From: Streptomyces umbrinus | GTDB taxonomy: Bacteria > Actinomycetota > Actinomycetes > Streptomycetales > Streptomycetaceae | DNA: 64,000 nucleotides | Assembly: GCF_030817415.1 (NCBI RefSeq) | Contig: NZ_JAUSZI010000002.1 | Location: forward strand, 6,758,001 to 6,822,000 | Direction of reading: 5' to 3' | Shown here: piece by piece, positions 50,372 through 58,689 of the stretch | Numbering within the stretch: the stretch's first letter is position 1 | Layout: every line of letters starts with the position of its first letter | Position numbers and translations under genes: made by a program | The notes under the pieces: generated by a model | The model's input: only the letters and a program-made list of their open reading frames with translations | Database searches by the model: none | Told to the model about the DNA's origin: nothing

Positions 50372-51426
50372 GCACGATTCCCGAGAAGGACCTCCCGCCG
50401 GGCCGTCACCGCGTCCTGAGGGAGCATCTGATGAGCGAGATCACGAACGAGACGAACGAGACCCCGCCGCCGGTACGGCCGCCGCTCTGGCGCCGCCCGG
50501 CCTTCGTGGCCCCGGCCCTGGCGGGCGCCCTGTCGGTCGCCGTCGTCCTCGGGGTCACGGTGACCCGGGACGCCACCGGGCCGTCGGCCGGGCCCGACAC
50601 CGCGTCGAGTGACCGCGCGCCCGACACCATGAGCCGGCAGAGTCCCGCCGAGCTGCTGGAGCGGATCGCCCGGACGGCGGAGAAGGGGCGGCTCTCGCGG
50701 GTGCGGGACGACCAGTTCGTCTACTCCGAACTGGAGAGCTACCACTGGAAGATGGAACCTGGCGTGCGGCTTCCCGACGGCTGCCTCATGACGCATGAGG
50801 GCCACCCGTACGGCGTGGAGCAGTTCTGGGAGTCCGTCGACGGACAGAGCGAGGGCCTGCGCCGCGAGCACGCGGGCGGGAAGGGGAGCGGCGACGGTGA
50901 GGGCACCGAGAACGCGATCGCCCGGCAGCTGCCCGGCAAGACCATGCCCGAGTACTTCCGGCAGGCCGAGGAACTGCCCACCGACCCCGAGGGGATGTAC
51001 CGGTGGCTCTACGGGCTGGAACCCGGTGAGCGGGCGTCCGGCAAGCGGGCCGCCGACGTGGACGCGTACGAGAAGGTCGCGACCCTGCTGACCGGCCAGC
51101 TCCTGCCGCCGAAGACCGCCGCCGCGCTCTACCGGGCCGCCGCACGCATTCCCGGCCTGTTCGTCGTGAACGACGCGCGGGACGCGGCGGGGCGGCAGGG
51201 AGTGGCCGTCGCCATGAAGGGGGCGACCCTCTCCTGGACGCCCGACCGGCTCGGCGCCCGCAGTGAGCTGATCTTCGACGAGAAGACGGACAAGTTCCTG
51301 GGCGAGAGCACGGTCAGGATCTCCGGGCCGAAGAACGAGTGCGACGTCCTCGACACGGGCGACCTGGTCGAGTCCGTGGCGGTCGTGGACCGGGGGATCG
51401 TCGACGAGACCGGCCAACTGCCCTAG
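50368..51426 (+). CDS. CU044_5270-family membrane protein, likely partner of the sigma factor
   Basis: The 352-residue protein has a cytoplasmic N-terminus of about 45 residues (LPPGRHRVLREHLMSEI), one helix FVAPALAGALSVAVVLGVTV near 48-66 and a large outer domain. Segments such as QSPAELLERIARTAEKG, QFVYSELESY, and LTGQLLPPKTAAALYRAAARIPG are typical of the family. The overlap with the ECF gene supports an anti-sigma role, which is inferred. AGGAGG precedes the GTG. Its TAG stop lies at the left border of a 23-bp inverted repeat. Confidence 0.85.
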   Translation: MSTIPEKDLPPGRHRVLREHLMSEITNETNETPPPVRPPLWRRPAFVAPALAGALSVAVVLGVTVTRDATGPSAGPDTASSDRAPDTMSRQSPAELLERIARTAEKGRLSRVRDDQFVYSELESYHWKMEPGVRLPDGCLMTHEGHPYGVEQFWESVDGQSEGLRREHAGGKGSGDGEGTENAIARQLPGKTMPEYFRQAEELPTDPEGMYRWLYGLEPGERASGKRAADVDAYEKVATLLTGQLLPPKTAAALYRAAARIPGLFVVNDARDAAGRQGVAVAMKGATLSWTPDRLGARSELIFDEKTDKFLGESTVRISGPKNECDVLDTGDLVESVAVVDRGIVDETGQLP

Positions 51427-51516
51427 GGCCTGTCTGACAATTCCCGTCGTCGCCCGGAGGGCTGGGGGCACCTCCCGGCCGGAGGCTGGGGGAGGGAATT
51501 GTCAGACAGGCCCTAG
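51423..51516. repeat. MITE-like palindromic element with 23-bp perfect inverted ends
   Basis: 51423-51445 (starting CTAGGGCCTGTCTGACAATT) is the exact reverse complement of 51494-51516. The 94-bp unit has CTAG at both outer ends, which could be a duplicated target as in some IS5-type elements or simply the tips of the palindrome. The centre is GC-rich with CCTCCCGGCCGGAGG-like pairing. It lies between convergent genes and ends one frame at its left border; it may work as a terminator today. Confidence 0.7.
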
Positions 51517-51549
51517 CCCCAGGGCCAGGGGGTCGGCACGTACTCCGCC

Positions 51550-52653
51550 TCACCGACCGGCTTCCACAGCCTGTGGAGAAGTGGTGGCGGGTGGCGGCAG
51601 CGGTACGAGCAGTGCGTGGGACGAGACCGTGCCGCCGGGTTCCCAGCCGGTGGCGCGGGCCACCTCGGGCAGGGCTCGGCGCGCGGCGTTGTGCAGGGAG
51701 GGGTGGCCGTCGCCGCGCAGCCCCGCGAAGAACGCCACCCGGTCGGCGATGCCGTCGGCTCTGTCCCGCAGCACGGAGCCGATGAGCCCGACACCGGCCG
51801 TGTCCTGGACGTTGTCGACGAGGACGACAGGACGGCCGGGCCGGTGGGTGCGCTGTACGGCACCGGTGTAGGCGTCGTCGAGGTCGGCCAGCAGGGCCCG
51901 TACGAGATACCGCTCGGCGTGGGTGCGGGAGTCGCCGCCCGCCCTGAAGTGCCCGGAGAGCAGGATGAGTCCGAGCTTGGGGTTGCCGCCCGCTCTCGGG
52001 CAGTCGCGGTACCAGGTGGCCGCCTTCCGCAGCCGGCGGTGGGTGGGTGTGACGCCCTCCGAGAAGACCTCCAGGGTCGCCTCGATGATCGGCTCGACGA
52101 CCAGCCCCGTACCGGACAGTGCGTCGACCAGTCTGGTCGACACCCGGCCGACCCAGCGGCCGGTGAATCCGGCGACCCGGGAGCCGGTGTCGTTCAGCAG
52201 CAGGATCCGCTCGGCCTCCTGGCGGATGCGGGGCAGGTCGCGGTCGCGCCAGCCGCCCGCGGCGACCGCCAGCAGCCCTGCCGTGAGCCGTGGGAAGGCG
52301 ATCCGCCCGGCGCCGGCGACCGGTTCGGCGAGCTGCTCGGCGATCGTCAGGACGGCTTGCGACACGGGCGACCAGGCCTCGCCGGGCCGCCTCGCCGGAG
52401 GCCGCGCGAACAGCTCGTCCTCGCAGTCGATCAGCGCGAGGGGCGTGTGTCCCTCGTAGGCGGCGCGGAGTTCGCCGAGCACCGCGCTCTTGCCGAGCCC
52501 GGGCCCGCCGGTGAACACCACGAACGGCGGCTCCTTCGCGTACTCCAACGGAGTCGGCCCGTGCTGGAACGGGCACAGGCCGACAAGCCGTGCGACGAGG
52601 CCGGGCGGATCCGTGTCGAACAGCGCCCCTCGGCCGTGCAGCCCACTGTGCAC
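51550..52653 (-). CDS. P-loop ATPase-like protein of unknown function
   Basis: The 367-residue protein has Walker A VVFTGGPGLGKSAVLGEL near residue 50, a Walker B-like PLALIDCEDELF and PVVLVDNVQD near residue 295, so an AAA/STAND-like NTPase is likely. I do not recognise a specific family. The C-terminus stops abruptly at PPPATTSPQAVEAGR, 34 bases from the palindromic element, so the gene may have lost its end. Other Streptomyces proteins of this kind, as I recall, extend further. The start ATG at 52653 has no strong ribosome site. Confidence 0.62.
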   Translation of the reverse strand: MHSGLHGRGALFDTDPPGLVARLVGLCPFQHGPTPLEYAKEPPFVVFTGGPGLGKSAVLGELRAAYEGHTPLALIDCEDELFARPPARRPGEAWSPVSQAVLTIAEQLAEPVAGAGRIAFPRLTAGLLAVAAGGWRDRDLPRIRQEAERILLLNDTGSRVAGFTGRWVGRVSTRLVDALSGTGLVVEPIIEATLEVFSEGVTPTHRRLRKAATWYRDCPRAGGNPKLGLILLSGHFRAGGDSRTHAERYLVRALLADLDDAYTGAVQRTHRPGRPVVLVDNVQDTAGVGLIGSVLRDRADGIADRVAFFAGLRGDGHPSLHNAARRALPEVARATGWEPGGTVSSHALLVPLPPPATTSPQAVEAGR

Positions 52654-52678
52654 CGCATCTCCCCCTGGGCGGTCCGGT

Positions 52679-52719
52679 TCTCCGTGCTGTTGAGAGGTGT
52701 ATCAACAGCAGCACGGAGA
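52679..52719. promoter_or_regulatory. Hairpin between the oxygenase and ATPase genes
   Basis: TCTCCGTGCTGTTGA pairs with TCAACAGCAGCACGGAGA (three-base bulge). It lies 26 bases upstream of the ATPase start and 140 bases after the oxygenase stop on the same strand; it may terminate the oxygenase transcript or control the ATPase gene. Confidence 0.5.
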
Positions 52720-52859
52720 GGGGGAGTTGATTCGGAGTAGGCCGCATGATGTCCGGCAGCTTGCGAAAGTGTCGCCGCGGTTGGCGGAGAGTGATCGCGG
52801 AACCGGTGGTCGTGCGGCGCGTGGCCCGTGTTCCGCGGGAGCGAGCCCCGGGGCCGCCG

Positions 52860-53870
52860 TCAGGCCACCGTGATCGAGTCCAGTTTCGCCCGCAGATACG
52901 TGTGCGAGTCCACCGGCTCGTGGGCCACCCGTCCCACCGGAGCAGGGACGGACTCGACGACCGTGCCCGGTGTGCACTCGCCGAAATAGACGAGGGACAT
53001 CAGCTCCTCGGCGGGGGCGTCGGCGGGCGGCGGCAGCACGCGGTGACGGCCGGAACGCCACCGGTCTCCCGTCCAACGGGCCATCAGATCACCGATGTTG
53101 ATGGTGAAGGCCTCCGGGTCGAAGGGGGCGTCCTCCCAGCCGCCCTCGTCCGTGTAGACCTGCAGACCGCCCTTGCCCGCCTGGCGGTCGAGGATGGTGA
53201 CCGTGCCGAAGTCGGTGTGCGGGCCGATGCGGAACTGGCCTTCCTCGGGCTCGCCGATGACCTCAGTACCCGGGTACCAGTTGATGTTGAAGCCGTAGGT
53301 CGGGTGGTCCATGTGCCTGGTGAAGAAGTCGAGTTCCAGGCCCAGGGCCTCGCCGAGCAGAGCGAGGAGATGGTTCTCCAGCTCGGCCATCCGGGCCAGG
53401 TACTCCTCGCACAGCGCCCGGAGTCCGGGGGCCTCCGCGGGCCAGACGTTCGGCGCGTACCACTCCGCGTTGATCTCCGGGTCGTCGAAGGGCTCGCGCG
53501 TCGCGAAGGTCAGGGACTCCTTGAGGTCGGGCGGGGTCTCCGTGCCCTCCGAATAGGCGTTGGCCTCGGCGCCCGGGCCGAGCCAGCCGCGGCCGCCGAC
53601 CTTGACGGCGTACGCCTGCTTCACCTCGGCGGGCAGCCGGAAGAACGCGCGGGCGCTCTCGCGGACGGCCGTGCGCAGGGCGGGGTCGACGCCGTGGCCG
53701 GTCACCAGGAGGAAGCCGGCGGTCTGGAGCGCGGCGTCGACCGTACGCGCGATCTCCTCGCGGGCCACCGGGTCGCCGGAGACCCAGGGCCGCAGATCGA
53801 CGGTCGGGATACGGGGACTGCCGGAGCCGCCGGGGCCGATGGGGTGGCTAGTTGTGCTGGCGTCACTCAC
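52860..53870 (-). CDS. Isopenicillin N synthase-like non-heme iron oxygenase
   Basis: The 336-residue protein has the DIOX_N start (PRIPTVDLRPWVSGD) and a 2OG-Fe(II) core with iron ligands His218 and Asp220 in GPHTDFGTVTIL and His276 in SGRHRVLPP. The position of the R-x-S motif that binds 2-oxoglutarate or substrate carboxylate reads LMSLVYF, so the Arg appears absent. It is not penicillin-specific; such enzymes are widespread. GTG at 53870 is chosen for GAGGAC five bases upstream; ATG at 53882 is possible. It overlaps the deaminase-like gene upstream by eight bases, so they probably form one operon. Confidence 0.85.
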   Translation of the reverse strand: MSDASTTSHPIGPGGSGSPRIPTVDLRPWVSGDPVAREEIARTVDAALQTAGFLLVTGHGVDPALRTAVRESARAFFRLPAEVKQAYAVKVGGRGWLGPGAEANAYSEGTETPPDLKESLTFATREPFDDPEINAEWYAPNVWPAEAPGLRALCEEYLARMAELENHLLALLGEALGLELDFFTRHMDHPTYGFNINWYPGTEVIGEPEEGQFRIGPHTDFGTVTILDRQAGKGGLQVYTDEGGWEDAPFDPEAFTINIGDLMARWTGDRWRSGRHRVLPPPADAPAEELMSLVYFGECTPGTVVESVPAPVGRVAHEPVDSHTYLRAKLDSITVA

Positions 53871-54318
53871 CGATGTCCTCATTCCACAACTCGGGTCGGT
53901 CCTTGATGAAGTCGCGCATCAGGGCGGTGCACTCGGGGTCGTCAAGGAGCACGATCTCCACGCCGTGCTGGGCGAGCCAGTCGTGCCCGCCGTGGAAGGT
54001 CTCGGCCTCCCCGACGACGACCCGCGAGATCCCGAACTGCCGGACGAGACCGCTGCAGTACCAGCAGGGGGAGAGGGTGGTGACCATCGTCGTGCCCTTG
54101 TACGTACGCTGCCGTCCCGCGTTCCGGAAGGCGGCCGTCTCCGCGTGCATCGACGGGTCGCCGTCCTGGACGCGCCGGTTGTGCCCGCGCCCCAGCAGGG
54201 TGCCGTCCGCTCCGTACAACGCGGCCCCGATGGGGATGCCGCCCTCCTCCAGCCCTGTGCGTGCCTCCTCGACAGCGGTGACCAGCCATGCGCGCGCCTG
54301 TGCCTGTGCCTGATCCAT
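53863..54318 (-). CDS. Nucleoside/cytosine deaminase-like zinc enzyme
   Basis: The 151-residue enzyme has the zinc site MHAETAAF (His58, Glu60) and SPCWYCSGLVRQFGI (Cys85, Cys88). GIPIGAALYGADGTLLGRGHNRRVQ and the short length resemble fungal-type cytosine deaminase more than guanine or tRNA adenosine deaminases. Substrate is inferred. GGAAGG precedes the ATG. It is followed by the oxygenase with overlapping ends, which may form a small purine/pyrimidine catabolic pair. Confidence 0.88.
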   Translation of the reverse strand: MDQAQAQARAWLVTAVEEARTGLEEGGIPIGAALYGADGTLLGRGHNRRVQDGDPSMHAETAAFRNAGRQRTYKGTTMVTTLSPCWYCSGLVRQFGISRVVVGEAETFHGGHDWLAQHGVEIVLLDDPECTALMRDFIKDRPELWNEDIGE

Positions 54319-54486
54319 GCCTTCCACTTTCCTGTTTTCTTCGGCCGGTATACCGGGGCAACGTGCGGAAAGTACCCGGTGGGCGACCAAAGTTGCGGGC
54401 ACGTAGACCATCGGCCGACGACCGGAAGGGTCCGTGCTCGCCAGACTGGTGGCCGCACCATCGGCGCCGATCGGGGGAGAAGCAGC

Positions 54487-55011
54487 GTGGACATGGAGAA
54501 GAGCGGCCCGGATCCGCGGGACCGGACGGTGGCGGGCTCGGGGGAGGCCACCGTACTCGCGGAGCCCGTCTGGCAGCTCATGCTCGTCTGCGTGGGGTGC
54601 GGGGGCGTGGGCGGCTGGCTGCTCACGCTCCTGGCCGATCTGTGGCTGTCGCTGCCCTGGGTGCCGATGAAGGGACCGGCCCGGCTGCTGACCTCGGTGC
54701 CCGAACCCTGGCTCACCGTCGGCGCGGTCGTCGTGGGCCTTGCGCTGGGCGTGCTGGTCGGGTTCATCGCCGTGTACGAGTCGTTGACGGCCCGTATCTC
54801 CGACAGCCGTGTGGTCCTCACGATCAGGGACTCGGACCGGGAGTTCACGTACGACGAGATCGCCCTGGCGTGCCGGGACGGCAAACAGCTCGTGCTGGTC
54901 GCCCCGGACGGCGGCGAGCTGGCCCGGGAGCGCTGCGGCCTGCCCTGGCGCCGCCTCGCCGAGACCTTCGCCGTGCACGGGTACGACTGGGGAGCGCCGC
55001 TGGGGTCCTGA
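54487..55011 (+). CDS. Two-helix membrane protein with PH-like tail (YqeB-like)
   Basis: The 174-residue protein has helices PVWQLMLVCVGCGGVGGWLLTLL and WLTVGAVVVGLALGVLVGFIAVY, and a cytoplasmic C-terminus with SRVVLTIRDSDREFTYDEIALACRDGKQLVLVAPDG that has the strand pattern of a bacterial PH-like domain. It looks similar to YqeB-type proteins of Streptomyces; function unknown. GTG at 54487 has GGGGGAGAA upstream; ATG at 54493 is an alternative. It is divergent from the deaminase-like gene. Confidence 0.68.
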   Translation: MDMEKSGPDPRDRTVAGSGEATVLAEPVWQLMLVCVGCGGVGGWLLTLLADLWLSLPWVPMKGPARLLTSVPEPWLTVGAVVVGLALGVLVGFIAVYESLTARISDSRVVLTIRDSDREFTYDEIALACRDGKQLVLVAPDGGELARERCGLPWRRLAETFAVHGYDWGAPLGS

Positions 55012-55033
55012 GAAGCGGGCCTGGGCGGTGGTC

Positions 55034-55798
55034 CTAGGCGGGCCTGGTGATGACCGAGAACTCCACGCCGAAGGGGTCCTTGAGGGTGGCGCTCCGGCCG
55101 TACGGGGTGTCCTCGGGGGTGTCGGCGGTGCCGCCCGCCGCGACGGCACGGCCGACGACGGCATCCGTGTCGGCCACCTCGAACGTGGTCGCCCAGACGG
55201 ACCTGGGGGCGACCGGGAAGCCGAAGATGCCGCCGATCTCGTGGCCGTCCGGGCGGCGCAGGAAGGTGAAGTCGAGGTCCGGGAGGGTCTTGTTGAGGTC
55301 CAGGGCGTAGTCGAACACGGTCGTGTAGAAGGCCCGGGCCGGTTCGGGGTCCGGGGTGACCAAGTCGTTCCGTACGAGCGAGTCGGGCTCGTTCACGAGC
55401 TCGCAGCCGAGGTGTGCCCGCGCCTCCCAGAGGCCGAAGCGGGCCCTGACCGGATCCTCGGCGAGGGCCGCGCGTCCGTGTTCGCCGATGTCCGTCGGAG
55501 GCGTGAGCACGGAGCCGCCCGCGTCGGCGATCCGCTTGGCGGTGCCGTCGCAGTCCGCGGTCGCGAAGTACATGGTCCAGTCGGGGCTCGTGCTCGTGTC
55601 GGCCGGGGCCTGTGCGATGGCCGCGACGGGGCGTCCGCGCAGCAGGCACACCGTGCCGAGGCCGGTCTTCGCGGAGTCCGGTGCGTACTCCCATCCGAAG
55701 AGCGCGTTGTAGAACTCCAGCGCGCGATCGAGGTCGGGCACCCGGAGGTCGATCCACGTGGGCGTACCGTCCGGCTGGATGGCGGTGACGAGGCTCAT
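55034..55798 (-). CDS. VOC-family (glyoxalase-like) protein with two domains
   Basis: The 254-residue protein has two vicinal oxygen chelate modules: TWIDLRVPDLDRALEFYNALFGWEY in the first half and ELVNEPDSLVRNDLVTPDPEPARAFYTTVFDYALD in the second, ending LKDPFGVEFSVI. Metal ligands are not fully clear. Such proteins include lyases, dioxygenases and small-molecule binding (resistance) proteins; no substrate is implied. AAGGAG precedes the ATG. Confidence 0.85.
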   Translation of the reverse strand: MSLVTAIQPDGTPTWIDLRVPDLDRALEFYNALFGWEYAPDSAKTGLGTVCLLRGRPVAAIAQAPADTSTSPDWTMYFATADCDGTAKRIADAGGSVLTPPTDIGEHGRAALAEDPVRARFGLWEARAHLGCELVNEPDSLVRNDLVTPDPEPARAFYTTVFDYALDLNKTLPDLDFTFLRRPDGHEIGGIFGFPVAPRSVWATTFEVADTDAVVGRAVAAGGTADTPEDTPYGRSATLKDPFGVEFSVITRPA

Positions 55799-55887
55799 GG
55801 GGGCTCCTTGGTCGGTGGGCGGAGACGGTGAGCCCGACGATAGGAGCCGTGTAGGCCAGATCACGTCCTACTGCGGCCGACCAGGAC

Positions 55888-56343
55888 TCACGCCAGCCGT
55901 AGGTCGATCCAGAGGGCGCTCTCGCCCGGCAGCGTGTACCGGTCGAACTCGACGAACCCGTGCCGTTCCGCGAACCGCAGTCCTTCGGTGTTGGCGGCCA
56001 GTACGACGGTCTCGATCCGCCGGGCGCCGAGTTCGCGGGCCTGCGCGAGCGCCCGCACGTAGAGCTGCTCGCCGAGTCCTCGGCGGCGGTGGCCGGGGAG
56101 TACGCGGGCGATCACGGTGGCTGTCGCCGTGTCGTCCGTGGGGGGCCGCACCGTCGTACACCCGACGAGGACGCCGTCGAAGACATCGCCGAGGTAGGCG
56201 ACCTCCAGGTGATTGCGTCCGGCCCTTTCCCGGACCTCGTCGAGGTCCATGGCGGCGGGCGGCACGATCACGTTGTGAACGTGCCGCCAGTCTTCGAGCA
56301 GGGGCTCGGTGGCATCGACACGTTCGATACGAAGGTCAGTCAT
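55888..56343 (-). CDS. GNAT-family acetyltransferase
   Basis: The 151-residue protein has the acetyl-CoA binding loop VIARVLPGHRRRGLGEQLYVRALAQARELGARRIETVVLAANTEGLRF split over strand 4 and helix 3, and ends in ERHGFVEFDRYTLPGES. Substrate unknown. The start ATG at 56343 has a weak ribosome site. It lies 89 bases upstream of the VOC gene on the same strand and could be in the same transcript. Confidence 0.83.
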   Translation of the reverse strand: MTDLRIERVDATEPLLEDWRHVHNVIVPPAAMDLDEVRERAGRNHLEVAYLGDVFDGVLVGCTTVRPPTDDTATATVIARVLPGHRRRGLGEQLYVRALAQARELGARRIETVVLAANTEGLRFAERHGFVEFDRYTLPGESALWIDLRLA

Positions 56344-56586
56344 GGCAGCAGGAAATCCCCGCGGGCGGGCAGGCGTCAACCGGGTTGTGTTCAGCGTGAA
56401 CAAGCAACTGACGGTGATTGCGGCATGACCACCCACCAGGCAAGTTCTGGCAAACGCACTGGCGCACCGAAACTCCGGTCTGATTGGATGTCCGCCAGTT
56501 GCTGATCTTGCATTGTCCGGTCAGCTCCACGGCCACGCGCACGACTGATACCCGTCCATCCGCTTCAACGTTTGCAGCGAGGTGCC

Positions 56587-57576
56587 ATGAGCGCGTTAGA
56601 CGAATCCAACTCCCGCATAAACCGCCGTACCCTGCTCAAAGCCGGTGGCGCCGCAGCCGTCGGACTGGGAGCCACGGTGCTGGGCGCGACGCCGGCGAGT
56701 GCCTCCGTTCCCGTCTCCATGCGATTCGTCCTGGGAGGCACCGGCGGAAACCCGATCTGGAAGAGATCGCTGCACGCCAACTGGGTGCTGCAGTCCTTCG
56801 GTTACGACTCGGTCAACGAGCAGATCTACTTCCTCCAGCACAACAGCACGAACACCAACGCCGAATACTACGGCGACATCTGGGTCACCAGGACCGACCT
56901 TGCGGGCAATGAAACGGGCTCCATGGCGCTCCACGGCTTCGGCCACGGAGTGTCCGTTGCGGTAGAGCCGTACAACGGCAAGGTCTATCTCTGGACGGAG
57001 ACCTTGGGGGCGGGCACCACCAACGAAAACTTCTACGGCACTCGTATGGGCCGATTCGAATTCATCAACGGCGCGGTCTTCGAGGCGAACGATTCCCGGA
57101 TTCAGGACCGCACTCCCACGATCAGTGATGTGGTCAGGAACCCGCAGCCCGTGATCGACCCGTCCACCAATCGTCTGCTGGTCCGCTATTCCAACGGCAC
57201 CCAGCGCCGCATTGTGGCCTTCAATCTCAGCGATGCGCGCGCCGGTCGCCTCGCCGACGCCAACAGGCTCGTCGAACGGGCCCTCCCGGACCCCGTCGCC
57301 ACCCACCAGGGGTTCGCCGCGTACGGGTCCTTCGCGTATCTGCTGGAGGGCGGTACCAACAGCGCTTCCTACCTTCGGACCATCGATCTCAACGACGTCG
57401 GCTCCTCCGTCGTCGAGACCTTCGAGACCACGGCCGGCCAGTCGCTGCCCACCCGCGAACCCGAGGGCATGGGCATCTGGCTCGCCCCCGAGCCACGGCT
57501 GTGCTTCGGCTTCGAGTCGAACACGGGCGGCGTCCGCCAGGCCAGCGTCTTCTACAAGGACCAGCTCGTGTGGTGA
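56587..57576 (+). CDS. Tat-exported protein, teichoic acid biosynthesis protein C / phage baseplate-like
   Basis: The 329-residue protein begins with a twin-arginine signal, RINRRTLLKAGGAAAVGLG, and an Ala-x-Ala site (PASA). The mature part is beta-propeller-like: HANWVLQSFGYDSVNEQIYFLQHN, GDIWVTRTDLAGNETGSMALHGFGHGVSVAVEPYNGKVYLWTE and GEG-poor blades, matching proteins annotated TagC or phage baseplate-like in Streptomyces. No catalytic function is established. ATG at 56587 has CGAGGTG upstream; TTG at 56572 is in frame. Expression is independent of neighbours, which face other ways. Confidence 0.78.
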   Translation: MSALDESNSRINRRTLLKAGGAAAVGLGATVLGATPASASVPVSMRFVLGGTGGNPIWKRSLHANWVLQSFGYDSVNEQIYFLQHNSTNTNAEYYGDIWVTRTDLAGNETGSMALHGFGHGVSVAVEPYNGKVYLWTETLGAGTTNENFYGTRMGRFEFINGAVFEANDSRIQDRTPTISDVVRNPQPVIDPSTNRLLVRYSNGTQRRIVAFNLSDARAGRLADANRLVERALPDPVATHQGFAAYGSFAYLLEGGTNSASYLRTIDLNDVGSSVVETFETTAGQSLPTREPEGMGIWLAPEPRLCFGFESNTGGVRQASVFYKDQLVW

Positions 57577-57596
57577 GCGCAGTCCCGCCCACCCAG

Positions 57597-57632
57597 CCCG
57601 TCCGGCGTTTGAGGACGAGCGCGTTCAGCGCG
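57597..57632 (-). repeat. Second copy of the 36-bp dispersed repeat
   Basis: These 36 bases (CCCGTCCGGCGTTTGAGGAC...) are the exact reverse complement of 12275-12310. Here only one arm is present, with no matching second arm. It sits between the convergent TagC-like and aldo/keto reductase genes, with only 63 bases between their stops. Confidence 0.85.
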
Positions 57633-57639
57633 CCCCTCC

Positions 57640-58632
57640 CTACGCGGGCGTCGGCGCCCCCTCCCGCAGCAACCCCCTCCCCTTCACCGCCGCCCAGAAG
57701 TCCCCCGGAACAGGCTGGTTGAAGAGGGACACGGTGCCCGTCACCTCCTCGGGTGAGCGGGCGCCGACGACCACGTTGGTGACCGCGGGGTGGGCGAGGG
57801 GGAATTGGACGGCCGCCGCGAGGGGCGGGACGTCGAAGGCCGTGCAGATTCGCCTGAACTCCCCGATACGCGCGGCCAGTTCAGGCGGAACCGACGTGTA
57901 CCCGTGCGGAGCACCCGGCCGCGGATCCGCCAACAGCCCCGACTGATAGACCCCCGCGGCCATGACAGCCACCCCCCGCTCGACACACAGCGGCAGCAAC
58001 TCGTCGAGCCCCGACTGGTCGAGGAGGTTGTACCGCCCGGCCAGCAGCACACAGTCGGGCCCGGGAACCGCGGCCTCCCGCAGGAAGCGCGCCGCCACGG
58101 GCGCATGGTTGACACCGAGGGAGACCGCGCCGATGACACCCTCGGTCCGCAGATCGGCCAGCGCGCGGTACGCCTCGCCCACCGCGGCCCCGAAGTCCTC
58201 GTCGGGATCGTGGACGTGGAGCACGTCGATCCGGTCGAGCCCCAGCCGCGCCAGGCTCTCCTCGACCGACCGCAGCACCCCGGCGTACGAGTAGTCGAGC
58301 CGGGGCCCGACCCCGGCCGGCGGGTCCGCCCAGATCGGCTGGGTGTCCGGCCCGCCGGGCTCGATGAGGCGCCCCACCTTGGTGCACAGCACGTACGCGT
58401 CACGGGGCCGCGAGGCGAGGGCCGCGCCCGTACGGGACTCCGAGCGCCCGTACCCGTACACGGGAGCCGTGTCGAAGAGTCGTACGCCCAACTCCCAGGC
58501 GGTGTCGATGGTGGCGGCGGCCTGCTGCTCGGGCACGGGCTCGAACAGGCCGCCCAGGGAGGCGAGTCCCAGCCCGAGACGGCTGACCAGAAGTCCCGTG
58601 CGGCCCAGTGGTACGAGGTCGTCGGCTCTCAT
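57640..58632 (-). CDS. Aldo/keto reductase (aldose/pyridoxal dehydrogenase-like)
   Basis: The 330-residue TIM-barrel reductase has VPLGRTGLLVSRLGLGLASLGG, the catalytic LFDTAPVYGYGRSE (Asp and Tyr), the Lys in VLCTKVGRL and the His in IDVLHVHDPDEDFG. It resembles D-threo-aldose 1-dehydrogenase and pyridoxal 4-dehydrogenase relatives in the 'YGxGxSE' class. Substrate not assigned. GGGGAGAGG precedes the ATG region. Upstream, CGCAACACA is repeated at 58666 and 58680. It lies downstream of the NTF2-like and ABC genes on the same strand. Confidence 0.87.
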   Translation of the reverse strand: MRADDLVPLGRTGLLVSRLGLGLASLGGLFEPVPEQQAAATIDTAWELGVRLFDTAPVYGYGRSESRTGAALASRPRDAYVLCTKVGRLIEPGGPDTQPIWADPPAGVGPRLDYSYAGVLRSVEESLARLGLDRIDVLHVHDPDEDFGAAVGEAYRALADLRTEGVIGAVSLGVNHAPVAARFLREAAVPGPDCVLLAGRYNLLDQSGLDELLPLCVERGVAVMAAGVYQSGLLADPRPGAPHGYTSVPPELAARIGEFRRICTAFDVPPLAAAVQFPLAHPAVTNVVVGARSPEEVTGTVSLFNQPVPGDFWAAVKGRGLLREGAPTPA

Positions 58633-58665
58633 CACCAACCTCTCCCCACGACACGAGCCGTTTAA

Positions 58666-58688
58666 CGCAACACATGTACCGCAACACA
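58666..58688. repeat. Direct repeat CGCAACACA before the aldo/keto reductase
   Basis: CGCAACACA occurs at 58666-58674 and 58680-58688 (14-base spacing), 34 bases before the reductase start and touching the end of the upstream gene. It resembles the GTTGC motifs near 61886-62009. Confidence 0.4.
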
Positions 58689-58689
58689 C

